Assembly: GCA_023091735.1 (NCBI GenBank)
Contig: JALKBU010000093.1
Coordinates: forward strand, 23,795-87,794
Reading direction: 5' to 3'
Origin: Trichomonas tenax
Lineage: Eukaryota > Parabasalia > Trichomonadida > Trichomonadidae
Length of the DNA: 64,000 nt
Position 1 is the first letter of the stretch, and every line of letters begins with the position of its first letter. The notes under the pieces are model-generated. The model was given only the letters and a program-made list of their open reading frames with translations, made no database searches and was not told the DNA's origin. Shown here piece after piece: positions 30,726-42,613 of the stretch. A program made the position numbers and the translations under genes.

Positions 30726-32895
30726 ATTGTCCTAGAATTATCATTTCTGAAAGGAAATTAATTTGCCCAAACATATTCGAATTCTCTATCTTTCTACTAC
30801 AGCCATTGCTTCTAGAAAATCATTTGTTAATATAGTACTGAATAAATTTTGTTATGTATTTGTTTTCAAAAATCATATTATTCATTTTGTTAACACTATT
30901 ATACAAAGAGATGCCTTGCCTCAGCTATGTTATTCGAAGAATGGCTAGCGTATAAACATTTTATTTTTTTCAAATTTTAAATCAAAAGTTGAAGCTCTTT
31001 TAATATCCAAACCTAATAATATGGGACTTAGAAAATCCAATGTGATAAATGTTGGCCGGTTTTTGAGAAACTTTGATATTTTTATTGTAATATCCATGGA
31101 ATTTGGACGTAAGCATGACATACATTCAAGCAAATTCATATAATTTCGATTTCCATACCTCTCATGAGGAGAACGTGTTGTATTAAAAACTCAAGAATTT
31201 TTTGTTCGATTTCAGTTTTTGAAAATATAAAATCCAGAATAACCACATTGTGGCAAGCTCAAATCACAAAGAATTTTTGATTTTTATTAAGCGTTCGATA
31301 TTCTATCGGCAAGAAGTGTATCAACTCTGAGGGTCAGAACCAGTTCAAACATGTATGGGCAAATATAACTCTTGTGTGATGCCATACATAGTTGTAGTGT
31401 TAAACATATAATATCGTTTCATATTTTTCATTAACAATTTGTTATCAGCTTATTATTGAGTAAATAGCAATATTTATTATAAATATATCACATGCCAACA
31501 ACATAGTAACATATTACAAATAATACATAATACAAGCTCCTAATTGAATAATTGTTCAGTATCTTAATTTATAAATACACGAAATCATTGCGGAGATGAC
31601 AATATACATAGATGCATGCACATATTACATGTTTTTAATGTGATACACCAACTTATACTCATAGCCTCCCAATGAATATGCTGAAATTATTGATTAATAG
31701 AAATAAAGTATTCAAAAATAAAAACGATGGAAAAATAATTAGCATCATATATACTATTTTATTAATGTAAACAGTGTCAAATAAATTGTGAAAAAAACGT
31801 GGCTTTTAACCTTATTCACTTTTTAAATATGGTTTATTATAATATTTACATAATGATAATGCTAATTTTGACAATTTTGGTCGCTAAAAATCAAATTTGA
31901 GAGTTAAAACACTTCTAATATTTCGTAATGAAAAGACAATATTTTTGATGAAAATCATGATTTTCAATTATGACATAAATTTTTCCAAACAAATTTAACA
32001 TCAATATTGGTTTTTGTGTAAAAATGAAGAAAAAACGATAAAACTCTATTTGTCTTAAGTAATACCTTGCTAAGATCATGAAACAGATTGCACCACTAGA
32101 ATCAGCACCCCCAAAAAGCACGTAAATGTTTCATCAGATTCGTCCAGGAAGGGGGTTTACTCGTTAAAAATCGCAAAACTCAAAAAGTCAACGAGAAAAA
32201 AGTGGAGCCCTTCTTATCGGCATTAATGGTTATTTTATTTACACTGTATAATGAGAGATAATCATTTCTAACACGAAAAAATCATTTTGAAAAATCCGAT
32301 TGAAAAGTTTATCGTCGATGATTGAGCAAATAAAGATTTCGTTTATTTAGTATTTATTTATCATACTTTTAAATTCCGGAAAAATTATGGCACAAATTGA
32401 ATACTTTACAAAAAGCTGTTCATATAAAAAGTGTTTATTAGACGAAAAAAGCAAGGATAAGGAGTGATATTTCAATTTTCCATTCGATATACAGTAAGAG
32501 GCTAGAAAATCAGCTGTTTTGATGGTACTTTTTGGGTGATGAAATTATTTCTTTCGTTGAAAAATGAGAAGATAAACGGGATAATTCTTTGCTGTAGGAC
32601 AGAAAGCAGAGTGTGTGATTGTGGAAGGGACGAGGATGGTTAGAACATCATCAAGGACAAACTTTGTCTACCTCCATGTATTTTATGTATCGTCTTGTAA
32701 AGTATTCAATTTTTCTAATTTTTTCCGGACTCAAAATTGATACAATAATTTGTTAAATTAATTAAATTTCATAAAATATCGTTCTCATTGAAAAATAATC
32801 TATAAATAGTGTTTAATAATCTATATTATATAATATTTTCATGTTTATTTTATTTTGAGAAGATGTAGATATAACAAAAATATAACAATTAATTT
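30726..32895. other. Long intergenic region
   Basis: About 2.2 kb of AT-rich sequence with only short, unconvincing open frames on either strand. Nothing recognised apart from the initiator at its right end. Confidence 0.45.
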
Positions 32896-32901
32896 TCACA
32901 A
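32896..32901 (+). promoter_or_regulatory. Initiator TCACAA of the small gene at 32902
   Basis: TCACAA with A+1 at 32898 abuts the ATG at 32902 (4-nt 5' UTR). It fits TCA+1YW; such very short leaders are known in trichomonads. Confidence 0.45.
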
Positions 32902-33228
32902 ATGAGAAACGCACCATGGCACATTCCACAGATCGAAGAGAAGATTGAGCTCTTCTCTTCCGACATCATCAAGTGCACTACTAATGATGACATCGCGAAT
33001 AAATACTACAACTTGCTTTGCCAGGAAGATCGCGACACAATACAAAATCACTTCATAAAGAGCCAGAAGTGTGACATCCAGAACTGCTCTGGCTACAAGT
33101 TCAAGGGGAAGGACAACAAGACGATCTTCTTAGTCTATTCTGTCTACCCGTTCCAGGATGACGACAACTTGCCTCGTCCAGAAGGAAGACCAATCAAAAT
33201 GAAGGTAACTCAGCTCAATATGAAATAA
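32902..33228 (+). CDS. Small hypothetical protein (108 aa)
   Basis: A complete short frame using C-ending codons (AAC, ATC, GAC, AAG) more than the surrounding AT-rich DNA, which supports real coding. The N-terminus MRNAPWHIPQIEEKIELF is followed by a helical region (TTNDDIANKYYNLLCQED), a Cys pair (KCDIQNCSGYKF) and a strand (TIFLVYSVYPF). There is no TM helix or signal peptide. I recognise no family. An initiator-like TCACAA lies immediately upstream. Confidence 0.65.
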   Translation: MRNAPWHIPQIEEKIELFSSDIIKCTTNDDIANKYYNLLCQEDRDTIQNHFIKSQKCDIQNCSGYKFKGKDNKTIFLVYSVYPFQDDDNLPRPEGRPIKMKVTQLNMK

Positions 33229-33846
33229 ATATCTTGTTTAGTAGTGGTTTCAAAAACAAATTACCTTTTTTATGCAATGTTTACACCGATTAAGCTCACT
33301 CACAGACTCTTCAATTTATAATATTCACCTCAAAATATACAATATGAGAAGCATTCAGATCAGAAATGCTGTAATTTTAATATCTAAATGAATATATATT
33401 AACAGACTTGAATCCTGACAATAAGGTAATTATAATACAACTAAGTTTTCTACCAGAATGCTTAATAATAATATGGAATCATCTTCGGTAAAATATATCG
33501 AATATTGAATATATTGGGAAAAAGGCAAATTGTAATAGACTAAATAGTTTTAGTCGAGGTGTGAATTAATGTTGTCAACAGAATAGCGCTTCGAATTTGA
33601 AGGAATTTTATTGATCGATTTTGATACGTAACAATGGGTTGAAGATCAATGAAAGACGAAGGCTCAGAGAAAACTTTTGCAAAATAATAGTGTTACTGAT
33701 AAGAATTGACGTTTCAAAGATCAAAACATCAAAATTATGACAAAAAATTTAAACAGTAATCATATTTTCGATAGTAATGAATATAGACCAAAGATTTTTG
33801 GTTACAATTTTCCCTTCAAACTGAATTCGTTTAAAATTTTTTGTTG
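33229..33846. other. Intergenic stretch
   Basis: AT-rich spacer, nothing recognised. Confidence 0.4.
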
Positions 33847-36093
33847 ATGAAAGGAAAAAACGAAAACGAGATTGCTGATACTGGGAATTTTTGCAACAAG
33901 AAGCTTCTAAAGTTCCCGGGGACGTGCAAAATCAAGAATTTTCGGCATTTAATCTTCAGTTTTAATCCAATTGATTCATTTCGAACACTTTCGACACTTA
34001 CATCACTTGTTTACTTAGATTTAACTGCAACCAAGATCAAATCTCTTGAATATATACCTTCATTGCCAAAATTAAATTCAATTTTACTTCAAGGAACGCC
34101 ATTTTCTCGATACAAACTCTACAGATTGATGTGTATTGTCGCGTTTGATCCATCCATCAGGTCAATTGATAACAGAGCAATTTCAACAATGGAAAAAATC
34201 ATTCCAACAGACGAAATATCGAAAATACAGAATCTTTTAGTTGAAGGATGGATTATAGTTAGCGCAAAACCGACAATTATGGCATTTCCACCATTAAAGA
34301 TTCAAGCACCGCTTAATTCGATTTTATGTGATGAATATTCTAAAGTTCAGACAAAAACAGACATAATCATAGCTAACGAAATCCTCACGCAGCTGACCAG
34401 TTCGATTGTTACTACAATTACACAAGATGATAGCGTTATATCAGCGCACAAAGATAGTTACACTATTGTTAGATATGTGCAGAAGACAGAAAGTAATGAA
34501 TCATACAAATTCCATGAGGAAGCGAATATGAATCCACTGCAAGAGTTTGAACCCCCTCCACCTGTTGAATCACCACCAAGAAAAACAAAAACAATTCATT
34601 CTAAAACAAATGAAAACAAAAGCGACGAAAATGTTCAAAGTGAAGAAAAGAAATCAAACGAGCCTTCTAAAATCGATTCAACGAATACAAAAGAAACAAC
34701 ATCAACGAAAGAAGAAACACCGAAACCAAAGAAAAAGAAAATTATCAAAAAAGTTGTTAAAAAACATAATGACGACGATGCAGAAATCCATATTCAACCA
34801 GCGCCGCCTTTAGATCCACATCTTACAGAAATGATCAACGAAAGCTACAAAGAAAGTATGAAAGACATTCAAAGACACTCAAGTGAAGAAGCTTTCAAGA
34901 GCACAGATGGAAAACTTCCTGCTCCACCTGTTGAATTAGATATTGATGAAATTCCTGAAGTGCAGGCAATGATCTTCAGTTCTCCAAACTACAACAGAGC
35001 GAGGAGCAGCAGAGCAAAGAATCCAGATGAGTCATCACAAAGCACATCAAAATATACACAACCATCACTCAACACGAGCTCAGAGAAAACATCAAATTCC
35101 GAGAGATCTTCATCAAAGAGTATCATGAGTTCTCAAGATGCTTCTTCGCTGCAGTCACGCAAACGTGTTAGACAGCCTCGTGGAACAGCCTCCTACACAA
35201 GCACAAACACACAAGACTCACCACTAAAGGATAAATCGCAAATTCAAGCAAACAATTCACCAATCAACAGCATCAATAATGAAAACAAATCTCAGCATTC
35301 TAATACTACGCCAGTTAAAAATAACAAGAATCAATCAAAGAGTTCATCATCTTCATCTTTGTCATCAGATAATGAAGAAATAGATCATGAAGCTGACCAA
35401 GAAGATAATGTTGAGAATTTCAAGGAAGAAGAAACGATCGATGAATACACATATGTTAGCTCAGAATACGATTTATCATCTGAAGGAGATAATATTCAGC
35501 TCTTTAAGTTACCGCCAGCCAAGAAGCCATCAAGGCCTTTGTATTTGCGCTTCGTTCACAATGTTTTGATGGATGTTCCGCCAACAAAAGTCAGACCAAG
35601 ACGTGTACCAGTTGACACTCGTCCGAAGCAGTTATATCTTAATCCTGTTCGTTACCACCCACTCAAGAAGGCCATTCCTGGACCAAACACAGTTCCATGT
35701 GATTTCATAACGAATACATTCGATGGAGAAGATAATGTTCAAGAGAGACATCTCACTTTCGTTAATGGCAATGTTTTCACATCAGCCGATTTCTTTGAGA
35801 TCAGTGATGAAGAGGAAGAGGATGGGCATACATACACAAGGATTATGGACGAAATATGGCGTGAGCGTGATGAGATAAAGTCTAAGAAAGAACGTGCTTT
35901 GAATCTCGAAGAAGAAAAAGAAGATGTTGATGATCAAGAGTTAGAAACAGATGTTGATCACATGTATTGCAGTCCATTCATTTTCGCACCAGATAGATAC
36001 GATAAACCTATTTTCAGAGATCCAGAGTTTCACACTATAGGAACATCAGACTCAGATGATTACGTTCCATTGGCAAAACGAAAGTTTGTTTAA
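33847..36093 (+). CDS. LRR-containing protein with long low-complexity region (748 aa)
   Basis: From ATG 33847 the first 150 residues carry leucine-rich repeat units (FRTLSTLTSLVYLDLTATKI, SLEYIPSLPKLNSILLQGTP) and a capping segment (YRLMCIVAFDPSIRSIDNRAIS). This is the SDS22/LRRcap arrangement common in axonemal and phosphatase-associated LRR proteins. About residues 225-550 are low complexity: a Pro/Glu/Lys/Ser/Thr-rich stretch with a Lys-rich run (PKPKKKKIIKKVVKK) and Ser-rich blocks. The C-terminal 190 residues are better ordered (LPPAKKPSRPLYLRFVHNVL, RVPVDTRPKQLYLNPV) and may be the conserved unit. No TM helix. The likely role is protein binding; the specific function is unknown. Confidence 0.8.
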   Translation: MKGKNENEIADTGNFCNKKLLKFPGTCKIKNFRHLIFSFNPIDSFRTLSTLTSLVYLDLTATKIKSLEYIPSLPKLNSILLQGTPFSRYKLYRLMCIVAFDPSIRSIDNRAISTMEKIIPTDEISKIQNLLVEGWIIVSAKPTIMAFPPLKIQAPLNSILCDEYSKVQTKTDIIIANEILTQLTSSIVTTITQDDSVISAHKDSYTIVRYVQKTESNESYKFHEEANMNPLQEFEPPPPVESPPRKTKTIHSKTNENKSDENVQSEEKKSNEPSKIDSTNTKETTSTKEETPKPKKKKIIKKVVKKHNDDDAEIHIQPAPPLDPHLTEMINESYKESMKDIQRHSSEEAFKSTDGKLPAPPVELDIDEIPEVQAMIFSSPNYNRARSSRAKNPDESSQSTSKYTQPSLNTSSEKTSNSERSSSKSIMSSQDASSLQSRKRVRQPRGTASYTSTNTQDSPLKDKSQIQANNSPINSINNENKSQHSNTTPVKNNKNQSKSSSSSSLSSDNEEIDHEADQEDNVENFKEEETIDEYTYVSSEYDLSSEGDNIQLFKLPPAKKPSRPLYLRFVHNVLMDVPPTKVRPRRVPVDTRPKQLYLNPVRYHPLKKAIPGPNTVPCDFITNTFDGEDNVQERHLTFVNGNVFTSADFFEISDEEEEDGHTYTRIMDEIWRERDEIKSKKERALNLEEEKEDVDDQELETDVDHMYCSPFIFAPDRYDKPIFRDPEFHTIGTSDSDDYVPLAKRKFV

Positions 36094-36828
36094 GGACCGA
36101 CTTGCATGCAGTGTAAACTATTCAAAAAATCTTATTATGAAGGCAGTTTCGAGAAGCCTGGCGTGAATTTGAATCAAAAAATTTTACGCGTTATGCTACT
36201 TCTATGTATATACTAGATGTTCTACCATATCAAGCTTTGATAATTTCATAATTTAATGTGAATTGTCACTTTTATATGCAAGTCGGAACTTAATAATATT
36301 TTTTTATTTATATTTTGTGTAAATTACTTATATATTAACATGAATCTAAATTGATTTCCCTGATGTAACCACTATCCTTTCAAAATGATTATCAAGCATA
36401 TAGACAGGGTTATGGTATTCCATGCTTTTTCATCAATTTGCTTATTTTTAAATCCTGAAATGGTAAATCGTTCGGAATATTATAATGTGAATGATATATG
36501 AAATTACAGCTTAGAGAAGTATTTTCACATCTCTTGAAAATGAAGTTTTTGTTTATTTTACATGTCAAAATAACAAATAATTAATATTTTGTGTAATTTA
36601 CATTACAGATTTCTCATTTTTCGTCAAAATTTATCATTTTTCGTATTTGACCTTGTATTTATTTTAAAAATCTGTTTATCAATGAGTGCTGTAGAAAAGG
36701 CACTCAATGAAGCATTCCTAGGTCACAAAGTAATCATTACATTTATAAGGTTTGGGAAGATTATAATAAGGTGAATAGAAAATTTATATCACGCCCGTAA
36801 CTATTGATGTTTGTTTGTTAAAAGAAGG
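36094..36828. other. Intergenic stretch
   Basis: AT-rich. A short frame opening MSAVEKALNEAFL (36681-36773) may be the remnant 5' end of the following pseudogene, or chance. Confidence 0.35.
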
Positions 36829-38125
36829 CGAATGTTCACGCGATATGACTTTTCTCTTTTCAAACTCACGCCAAAGGCGATGCAGGAGAAGTCTAGTAAG
36901 GCCTGGATCGTTCTTGGTGCTCTCTTTCGGTTATTATATTATCCAAGTTATTATTTTATCATGAATTCGGTAAATTCCGTTAAAGATTTAGGAGATATAC
37001 AAGTTAGAGGTCAATATTTTAGGATAATAAATACAGCAATCACTAAAGCTCATCATACGGAATTTTTTTATCTACAATTTCACGGCCTATTCATACGATT
37101 TTCGAGTTCGATGCCAGAACCATTACGACATGTATCATTTAACATGTAAAAACGAATCGCTTACAAAGGTTATAATTATAATTATCACGCTTTGGCGTTT
37201 AATGTCACATATTTTGAGTTTTACATTGTATACGTCAGTGGAACTGGCGGTATTATGTTTAATAACTACGAAATTTATCAAGCAAGTCTTCATTCCAACG
37301 AATTATATTGTCCAGAAAATACATTTTTCGCTGCTGATGTTTCTTTGCATTTTCACGAGCTTGTTGTTGTAGGATACGCTTGGTGCAGGAAGAACTTTGG
37401 TCACTGCATAGAGGACTTCTTCCAGCCTCTTGTGATGTTACCAGAAGATGTGAGAATGAATAGTTATATATTAGATTTTTCACATCCATTCTTGAGAGAA
37501 GTATTAACAGATGTTTTCGATATACCGAGCGATCATTTAGTTCAAATGGAAGACAACCAATGGGCAGCAGTCGATAAGGTCATGTGCTTCTACAATCTTC
37601 CAGTTGGATTGAATGCTTTCGGTGTTTCAACCGAAAGACTGAAAGAGATGTTCCACAAGAAATTTAAGTTAGATAAAATTATCCCATCGAAGTACTGCTT
37701 CACTAATAGACCAGAATATAAGCCAAGATATATACATAACCTCGACAAAGTCATGGGCGCAGTTTCTGCTAAATTCAAAAATATCAGTTGGAACTATATT
37801 GAAGACCACCTCAAAAGTCTTAAAGAAACAGCGAGAGTTTGGAAGTCAATCAAGTTCATTTTCTCACCGGATGGATCCAACATCATTAAGTGCATCTTCA
37901 TGGCTGACAACTGCGTGGCAATATCAGTAACATTTGGATATCCCGAATGGTCAATCGCAATGTTTTGCGCTGCTGCAAAAATATTCGAGTTACTGTAACG
38001 ATGGACTTACTGGAGATCATCACAAAGGTAATGGATCTCATATTGATGTTAACGTTGCTCTGAGAATGATTGATGTTGGTCTGTACGCTTTAAACAATCA
38101 CAAGTGGCCAAATCATGCGATATAG
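36829..38125 (+). pseudogene. Glycosyltransferase-like gene (GT61/EOGT-like), multiple frameshifts
   Basis: Coding pieces lie in different frames. An N-terminal hydrophobic anchor is at about 36895-36970 (AWIVLGALFRLLYYPSYYF). Another piece reads YNFTAYSYDFRV. The main block is 37192-37998, with FHELVVVGYAWCRKNFGHCIEDFF, NQWAAVDKVMCFYNLP, RPEYKPRYIHNLDKVMGAV and FIFSPDGSNIIKCIFMADNCVAISV. A last piece (SHIDVNVALRMIDVGLYAL) needs a shift near 37985. The late DGSN..KCIFM region resembles the PHGSGLTN-like site of DUF563/GT61 enzymes, so a Golgi type II glycosyltransferase is the best guess. At least three frame changes mean it is not functional as read. The family is a moderate-confidence inference. 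Confidence 0.6.
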
Positions 38126-39581
38126 AACAATTTTCATTGTTTTTATTATTGTTCATAGTTATTAAATTATGTTTTTTAAAATGATATGTTTAACCTTTGA
38201 TCACTTTATTTTATACCAAAGTCTATATTTATTTAATGCCAAAGAGTGATACACAATCTGCACGGCAAACTGCTGTTGTTTTTGATGAAAACCGGAAAAA
38301 AGTTTATTTTAGGAGATTCTTTATTCAAAATTAAGAAAAATGAAAAACAATTTGTATTTCTATCAATAAAACCATTATCACTATCAAATGGACTCATTTC
38401 ATGTTCTAATTTGTGTTGATTCTCATTGCAGTTCTAATGTTTTATTTTGATTGGAATCGAAGAATTACTGAACATTATTTTGAAATATTTCTCTTTCAAT
38501 AGATGTGCCGTGCATACCCAGGCAATGTGAATATATACAATATTCAGTTTTGTATGTACTACAATATATTAGATGGTATAATATTCTTTACAGCATTTAA
38601 TATATAAACAAAATAAAGGTCCATTAGCTGAATGTACGTTATAAAAAAGTTCACTTTTTTGGCCTCGGTCGAAGTTTAGTTTTGCTGGCTTGGTGAGAAT
38701 TCAAAACCAGACTTTGAAATATTGCCCAATCAAAAATATAACTCAGGGAATTTATTGTAGCACCATTTTATATGCTCTGGACTAAAATCATTGCCAAGAT
38801 ATTGCTATTTTTTTAAAATTGTCGATTCCCAGCTTTCATGTTATAAGGAGCCTTCTACAAGAACGAGCAATATTAGAATCCGTCTTGAAACATATATGTT
38901 AAAATTCGAAATTTTTATCTCAAAACTTTCGCTGGTTTTTGGCTTTATATTCTACATGTAGTTAGTGTTACCATTCTAATGATCGCTAACAAATTTGCTA
39001 AGGGCAGCTACAAAAGGTTTTTGAGATCCGATTATTATCTGCATATTTTACGATGATTTATGTATATTTATATAAGTAGATGTGATGAGAGCTCGTATTT
39101 AGGTCAAATTACACATATAAATGTATCAATTTCTTATGTTACGATTTCATTCATATTACGTTTTTGAAAATTTTATTCTCTTTCTTTGGTTAAATACTTC
39201 TTCCTCAATATCTATATATATAGAACTAGCTTATCAGCTCATTTTATGAATGTTAATTTTTCTCTCATATAGAGAAGATGTTATATTTAAACATTGCATC
39301 TGCATTTAATGAATAAAGGCTGAATTAGTTTATTTTTATATGAATGAAATTCATTCATTGTTAATTATTTTTTTGAAAATTGAAAAATTACAATTTAATG
39401 TTAAATGGTAAAATTATATTCAGCGTCTATTGTATAGTAAAATCTACTATTTCTTTTTTGCTTAAATCCATTTTTGAGCGCCAAAATTTTCATTTAAGGA
39501 ATTTACATCACAAGATTGTTGAGTATGCGGCACTTACGCATCTTGCGTGTTCAATTTTAACACTCCCTGAATTTTTTGTAT
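38126..39581. other. Intergenic stretch
   Basis: About 1.5 kb AT-rich sequence, no supported gene. Confidence 0.4.
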
Positions 39582-39690
39582 GGTGCGTATAATTGATAGT
39601 ACTCACAGGCCAAATAAGTTCTGAAAATCGACCAGACATTTTCAATTTTTATATAGCCTACAAAGGGTGCGTACTCAGAATTATACGCAA
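39582..39690. repeat. Imperfect inverted repeat around TGCGTATAATT
   Basis: Arms 39582-39606 (GGTGCGTATAATTGATAGTACTCAC region) and 39667-39690 pair imperfectly, about 60 bp apart. TGCGT-type motifs recur nearby (39544, 39707). Confidence 0.5.
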
Positions 39691-39881
39691 TTCTTAAGAA
39701 TTTTTTTGCGTGTTCCAATATATTGTGCTACAAAATAGCTATATTGATTATGGCAGCATCTTAAATATGTCAAAGCATTCAAATAAAAAATGTGATTTTC
39801 AATTATGTTATGGTGGATGATTTTACAGGTGTGGGTTTGGGGGCTTTACCCATCCCAATAGAACCGAGCGTTCGCCAAAGC

Positions 39882-40041
39882 GGTACACGAGGATAATTTG
39901 CATATTGAGTAAAAAAATAACCGCCGCATGCTTACGTATGCAGAGATTCACAGAGTTATTCGTCAGTAACAATTATATATAATTAAGATAAACACAAAGT
40001 ACGTTATTTTTTATTCAATACGCAAATTTTCCTCACACCCT
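39882..40041. repeat. Foldback (inverted repeat) with about 40-bp arms
   Basis: Left arm 39882-39921 (core AATTTGCATATTGAGT) pairs with the right arm 40003-40041, with a few mismatches and a one-base indel. An 81-bp loop holds GC-richer sequence (CCGCCGCATGC). Confidence 0.7.
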
Positions 40042-41114
40042 GTTTTGTCTAATAAAAATTTTGATTTGTTTCAGTTCAATTTGGAAATTTCGTGTAAACA
40101 ATTATGATTTTTGCAGAAGTTATATTATAAAACATGAAACATTTTATGTCTATTTAACAATGAAAGAAAAAAGTTCGTCACTTATATCCCAATGTTTAAG
40201 GTTATTTTATCGGCAATGAAAACAACCTTAATCATCGCCAATTATTTTCAACTCAATTATTATCAAAATACTGATTGTCGGTATCGCTGGGTCTCGACTT
40301 CGCCAAAAATTGGCTTCCGGTTAGTTATTGTGAGTTTATATTCGACAGCGCGTGTGATAATATATGGTATCATCAAGCTTCGAATATATCAATCAGAAGT
40401 GCCTGAAAATGCATAAGAGGGGAAAAGTGAAAAAGTGACTGCTTTTAAGTTTGAAAATATATTGTTGGATATATAATATAAATTCAAAATAACGCATAAA
40501 ACATTTCTGAGCCGTTTCAAAATTTGAAAGGTAATCCGCTGCAATATCAATATATTTATTATATCATTATAAATATGTTTGTATTTCTGTGTAAACTATA
40601 CAATAATCTGACTCATAGAATATATTGAGAGAGCAATTGCAAAATGGGTTATTTATTTTTGCATTTTATCTATTCATTATATTGTTGTTTTGCGTCATTC
40701 AATATTTCTGAAAATAATTTCAGATAATTCAAAAGCATTTTACTAAATCATTATGTAATTCTGATATTTCTCTATTTTATAGTCACCTATTCAAAAAATT
40801 CAAAAACACTTCATTTCTACTTTAAAACACAATAATAATAACATCTTTTGAATCATTCACTATAGTATTTTCTTATTTATTTTTATTATTATCATTACTT
40901 TCAATGTTTATTCTCAAATCTTTTTCTCTCATAAATTTGTGATAATTGATGTATATTATATTTATGATGCTTCATTTTTATATATAATTGCATATTGTAA
41001 ACATGTCAAAACGTTTTCTTATTTTAAATTATATTGATTTGAATGTAATAATATTATAATTATTCTATACAATAAAATGATTGCAAAATCAATGACTTTT
41101 ATTTTCAAAATCAA
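40042..41114. other. Intergenic stretch
   Basis: AT-rich, no supported gene. Confidence 0.4.
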
Positions 41115-41145
41115 ATATCTTTGACAATTGACATGTTTATTACCA

Positions 41146-41334
41146 ATATCGCCATCTGCTTGTCTACGTTGGAGGAAGTGGACGAAAAGCGGGTCAATTA
41201 TCAAAAATGTTCGATCTTGAAATATAGTTAATCGCTATACTTCATTATGTAGGCTATACATCAAATATCTGGGAGCTGTAGATGTAATTTTCGTGTTTGC
41301 TTGTCCCTGATGTTGGTATTTTATCCAATATTAA
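41146..41334 (-). repeat. Dispersed repeat B, copy 1
   Basis: 189 bp matching the reverse complement of 53768-53956 at roughly 90 percent by eye, including CAGCTCCCAGATATTTGAT and ACAAGCAAACACGAAAATTA as read on the minus strand. It abuts repeat A. An internal foldback pairs ATATCTTTGACAATTGAC (near 41115-41132) with GTCAATTATCAAAAATGTT (near 41191). Confidence 0.88.
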
Positions 41335-41339
41335 TTATA

Positions 41340-42003
41340 TATAGTGAAGGAAGCCAAATATTCAAGTAATATTGGTGATTTTTCGTAGGCAAAAAAATTC
41401 GAAATAAGATTTTCTTCTCAATTTTGAAACATGCATTGAATAATTTTGACAAATCTCATTGAACTTTGATTTTTTCTTAACCTCAGCTCATCGAGAAACA
41501 ATGTGTTTATTTATACATAGATTCGGTTTAATGCCGAAATTTCTTTTCAGTGCCCACGGGCTTTCCTTATAATAGTTGCTCAACACTCAAAATAGCATTT
41601 AAAAATACAAATGAAAAAAGGTTATTGGGAAATAAGGTTCCTAGATTTTGCTTAATTTTCGATTCCACGATCTTGACTTGCAAAAATCCTAAAAATACAA
41701 CTTTAGCTATTTCACACCTATTATCGGTCTGGATGCAAGAGTCTGATTTTCGAGCTCATTGGCGACATTTTTAAAAAACTGATAATATTTACACCCTCAT
41801 CTCATTAATTTCTAAAAATAGCTTTATAGGATCATGACGCACAAGTTATATCCGCAAATGCCATCACTGACTTCCTCATATTATCAACATTCATGTATAT
41901 CCAGATGATAACCTTATTTAAAACTCGAGTTTCTCTAAATTTTGCTATTTTTCATTTTACAAAATTGTCATGTAAACTTTACATGACATAGACTTTTAAG
42001 CAC
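41340..42003 (-). repeat. Dispersed repeat A, long copy
   Basis: Inverted relative to 29086-29419. Two blocks match (41721-42003 and 41340-41369), with about 350 bp of extra sequence between them. It contains the near-palindrome TGTCATGTAAA-C-TTTACATGACA (41966-41988). The extra segment has no coding potential that I can see. The copy directly follows repeat B. Confidence 0.88.
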
Positions 42004-42613
42004 GAACATAACATAACGTTAAAAGCTTGTAATAAGTAATCATTATCTTATTTTGGCGACGCAAAATAATTCATTGCTATGTTTTCTATCTTGTATATCA
42101 GCAACAAAGCTTGGTCTTTCATTTCAGTAATTTCTTTGAAATAATTGTTGAAAATCATGCTTGAGTTTGGCATATCATTATATATGCAATACGAAACTCT
42201 TATTTGTACAAAGAAAGTTAGCATTAATAATATACAAGAGTGTGATTTTGAATTTCAAGCCAGATTTAGATTGAAATCAATACTTATTGATAAAAAATCC
42301 ATGAATTCACTTGAGTTTGTCAAATATATTACAGAAATAAGATAATGGAGTTTGCTCATGATTCATCTTGATATTTCATCAACCAAAGCTTAGTACTCAT
42401 CTATTAGATTGAAATTCAGGTTTCTCGATGAAATATGATATCTTATATAGAAGAATGACTCAAGTTTCTGCTATTTAAATTCGAGGAAACAAAATTAGAC
42501 AATGAAAAGCTATAATCCAGATAATTTCTAGGTTATAAACATAGCAATGATATATAATGCATATTTAATAATATAGGTGAAACTTTAAAGAATCTATTAA
42601 TGAAATAACAAAA
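42004..42613. other. Intergenic stretch
   Basis: AT-rich; a 66-codon open frame at 42145-42345 is not supported by any domain. Confidence 0.35.
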
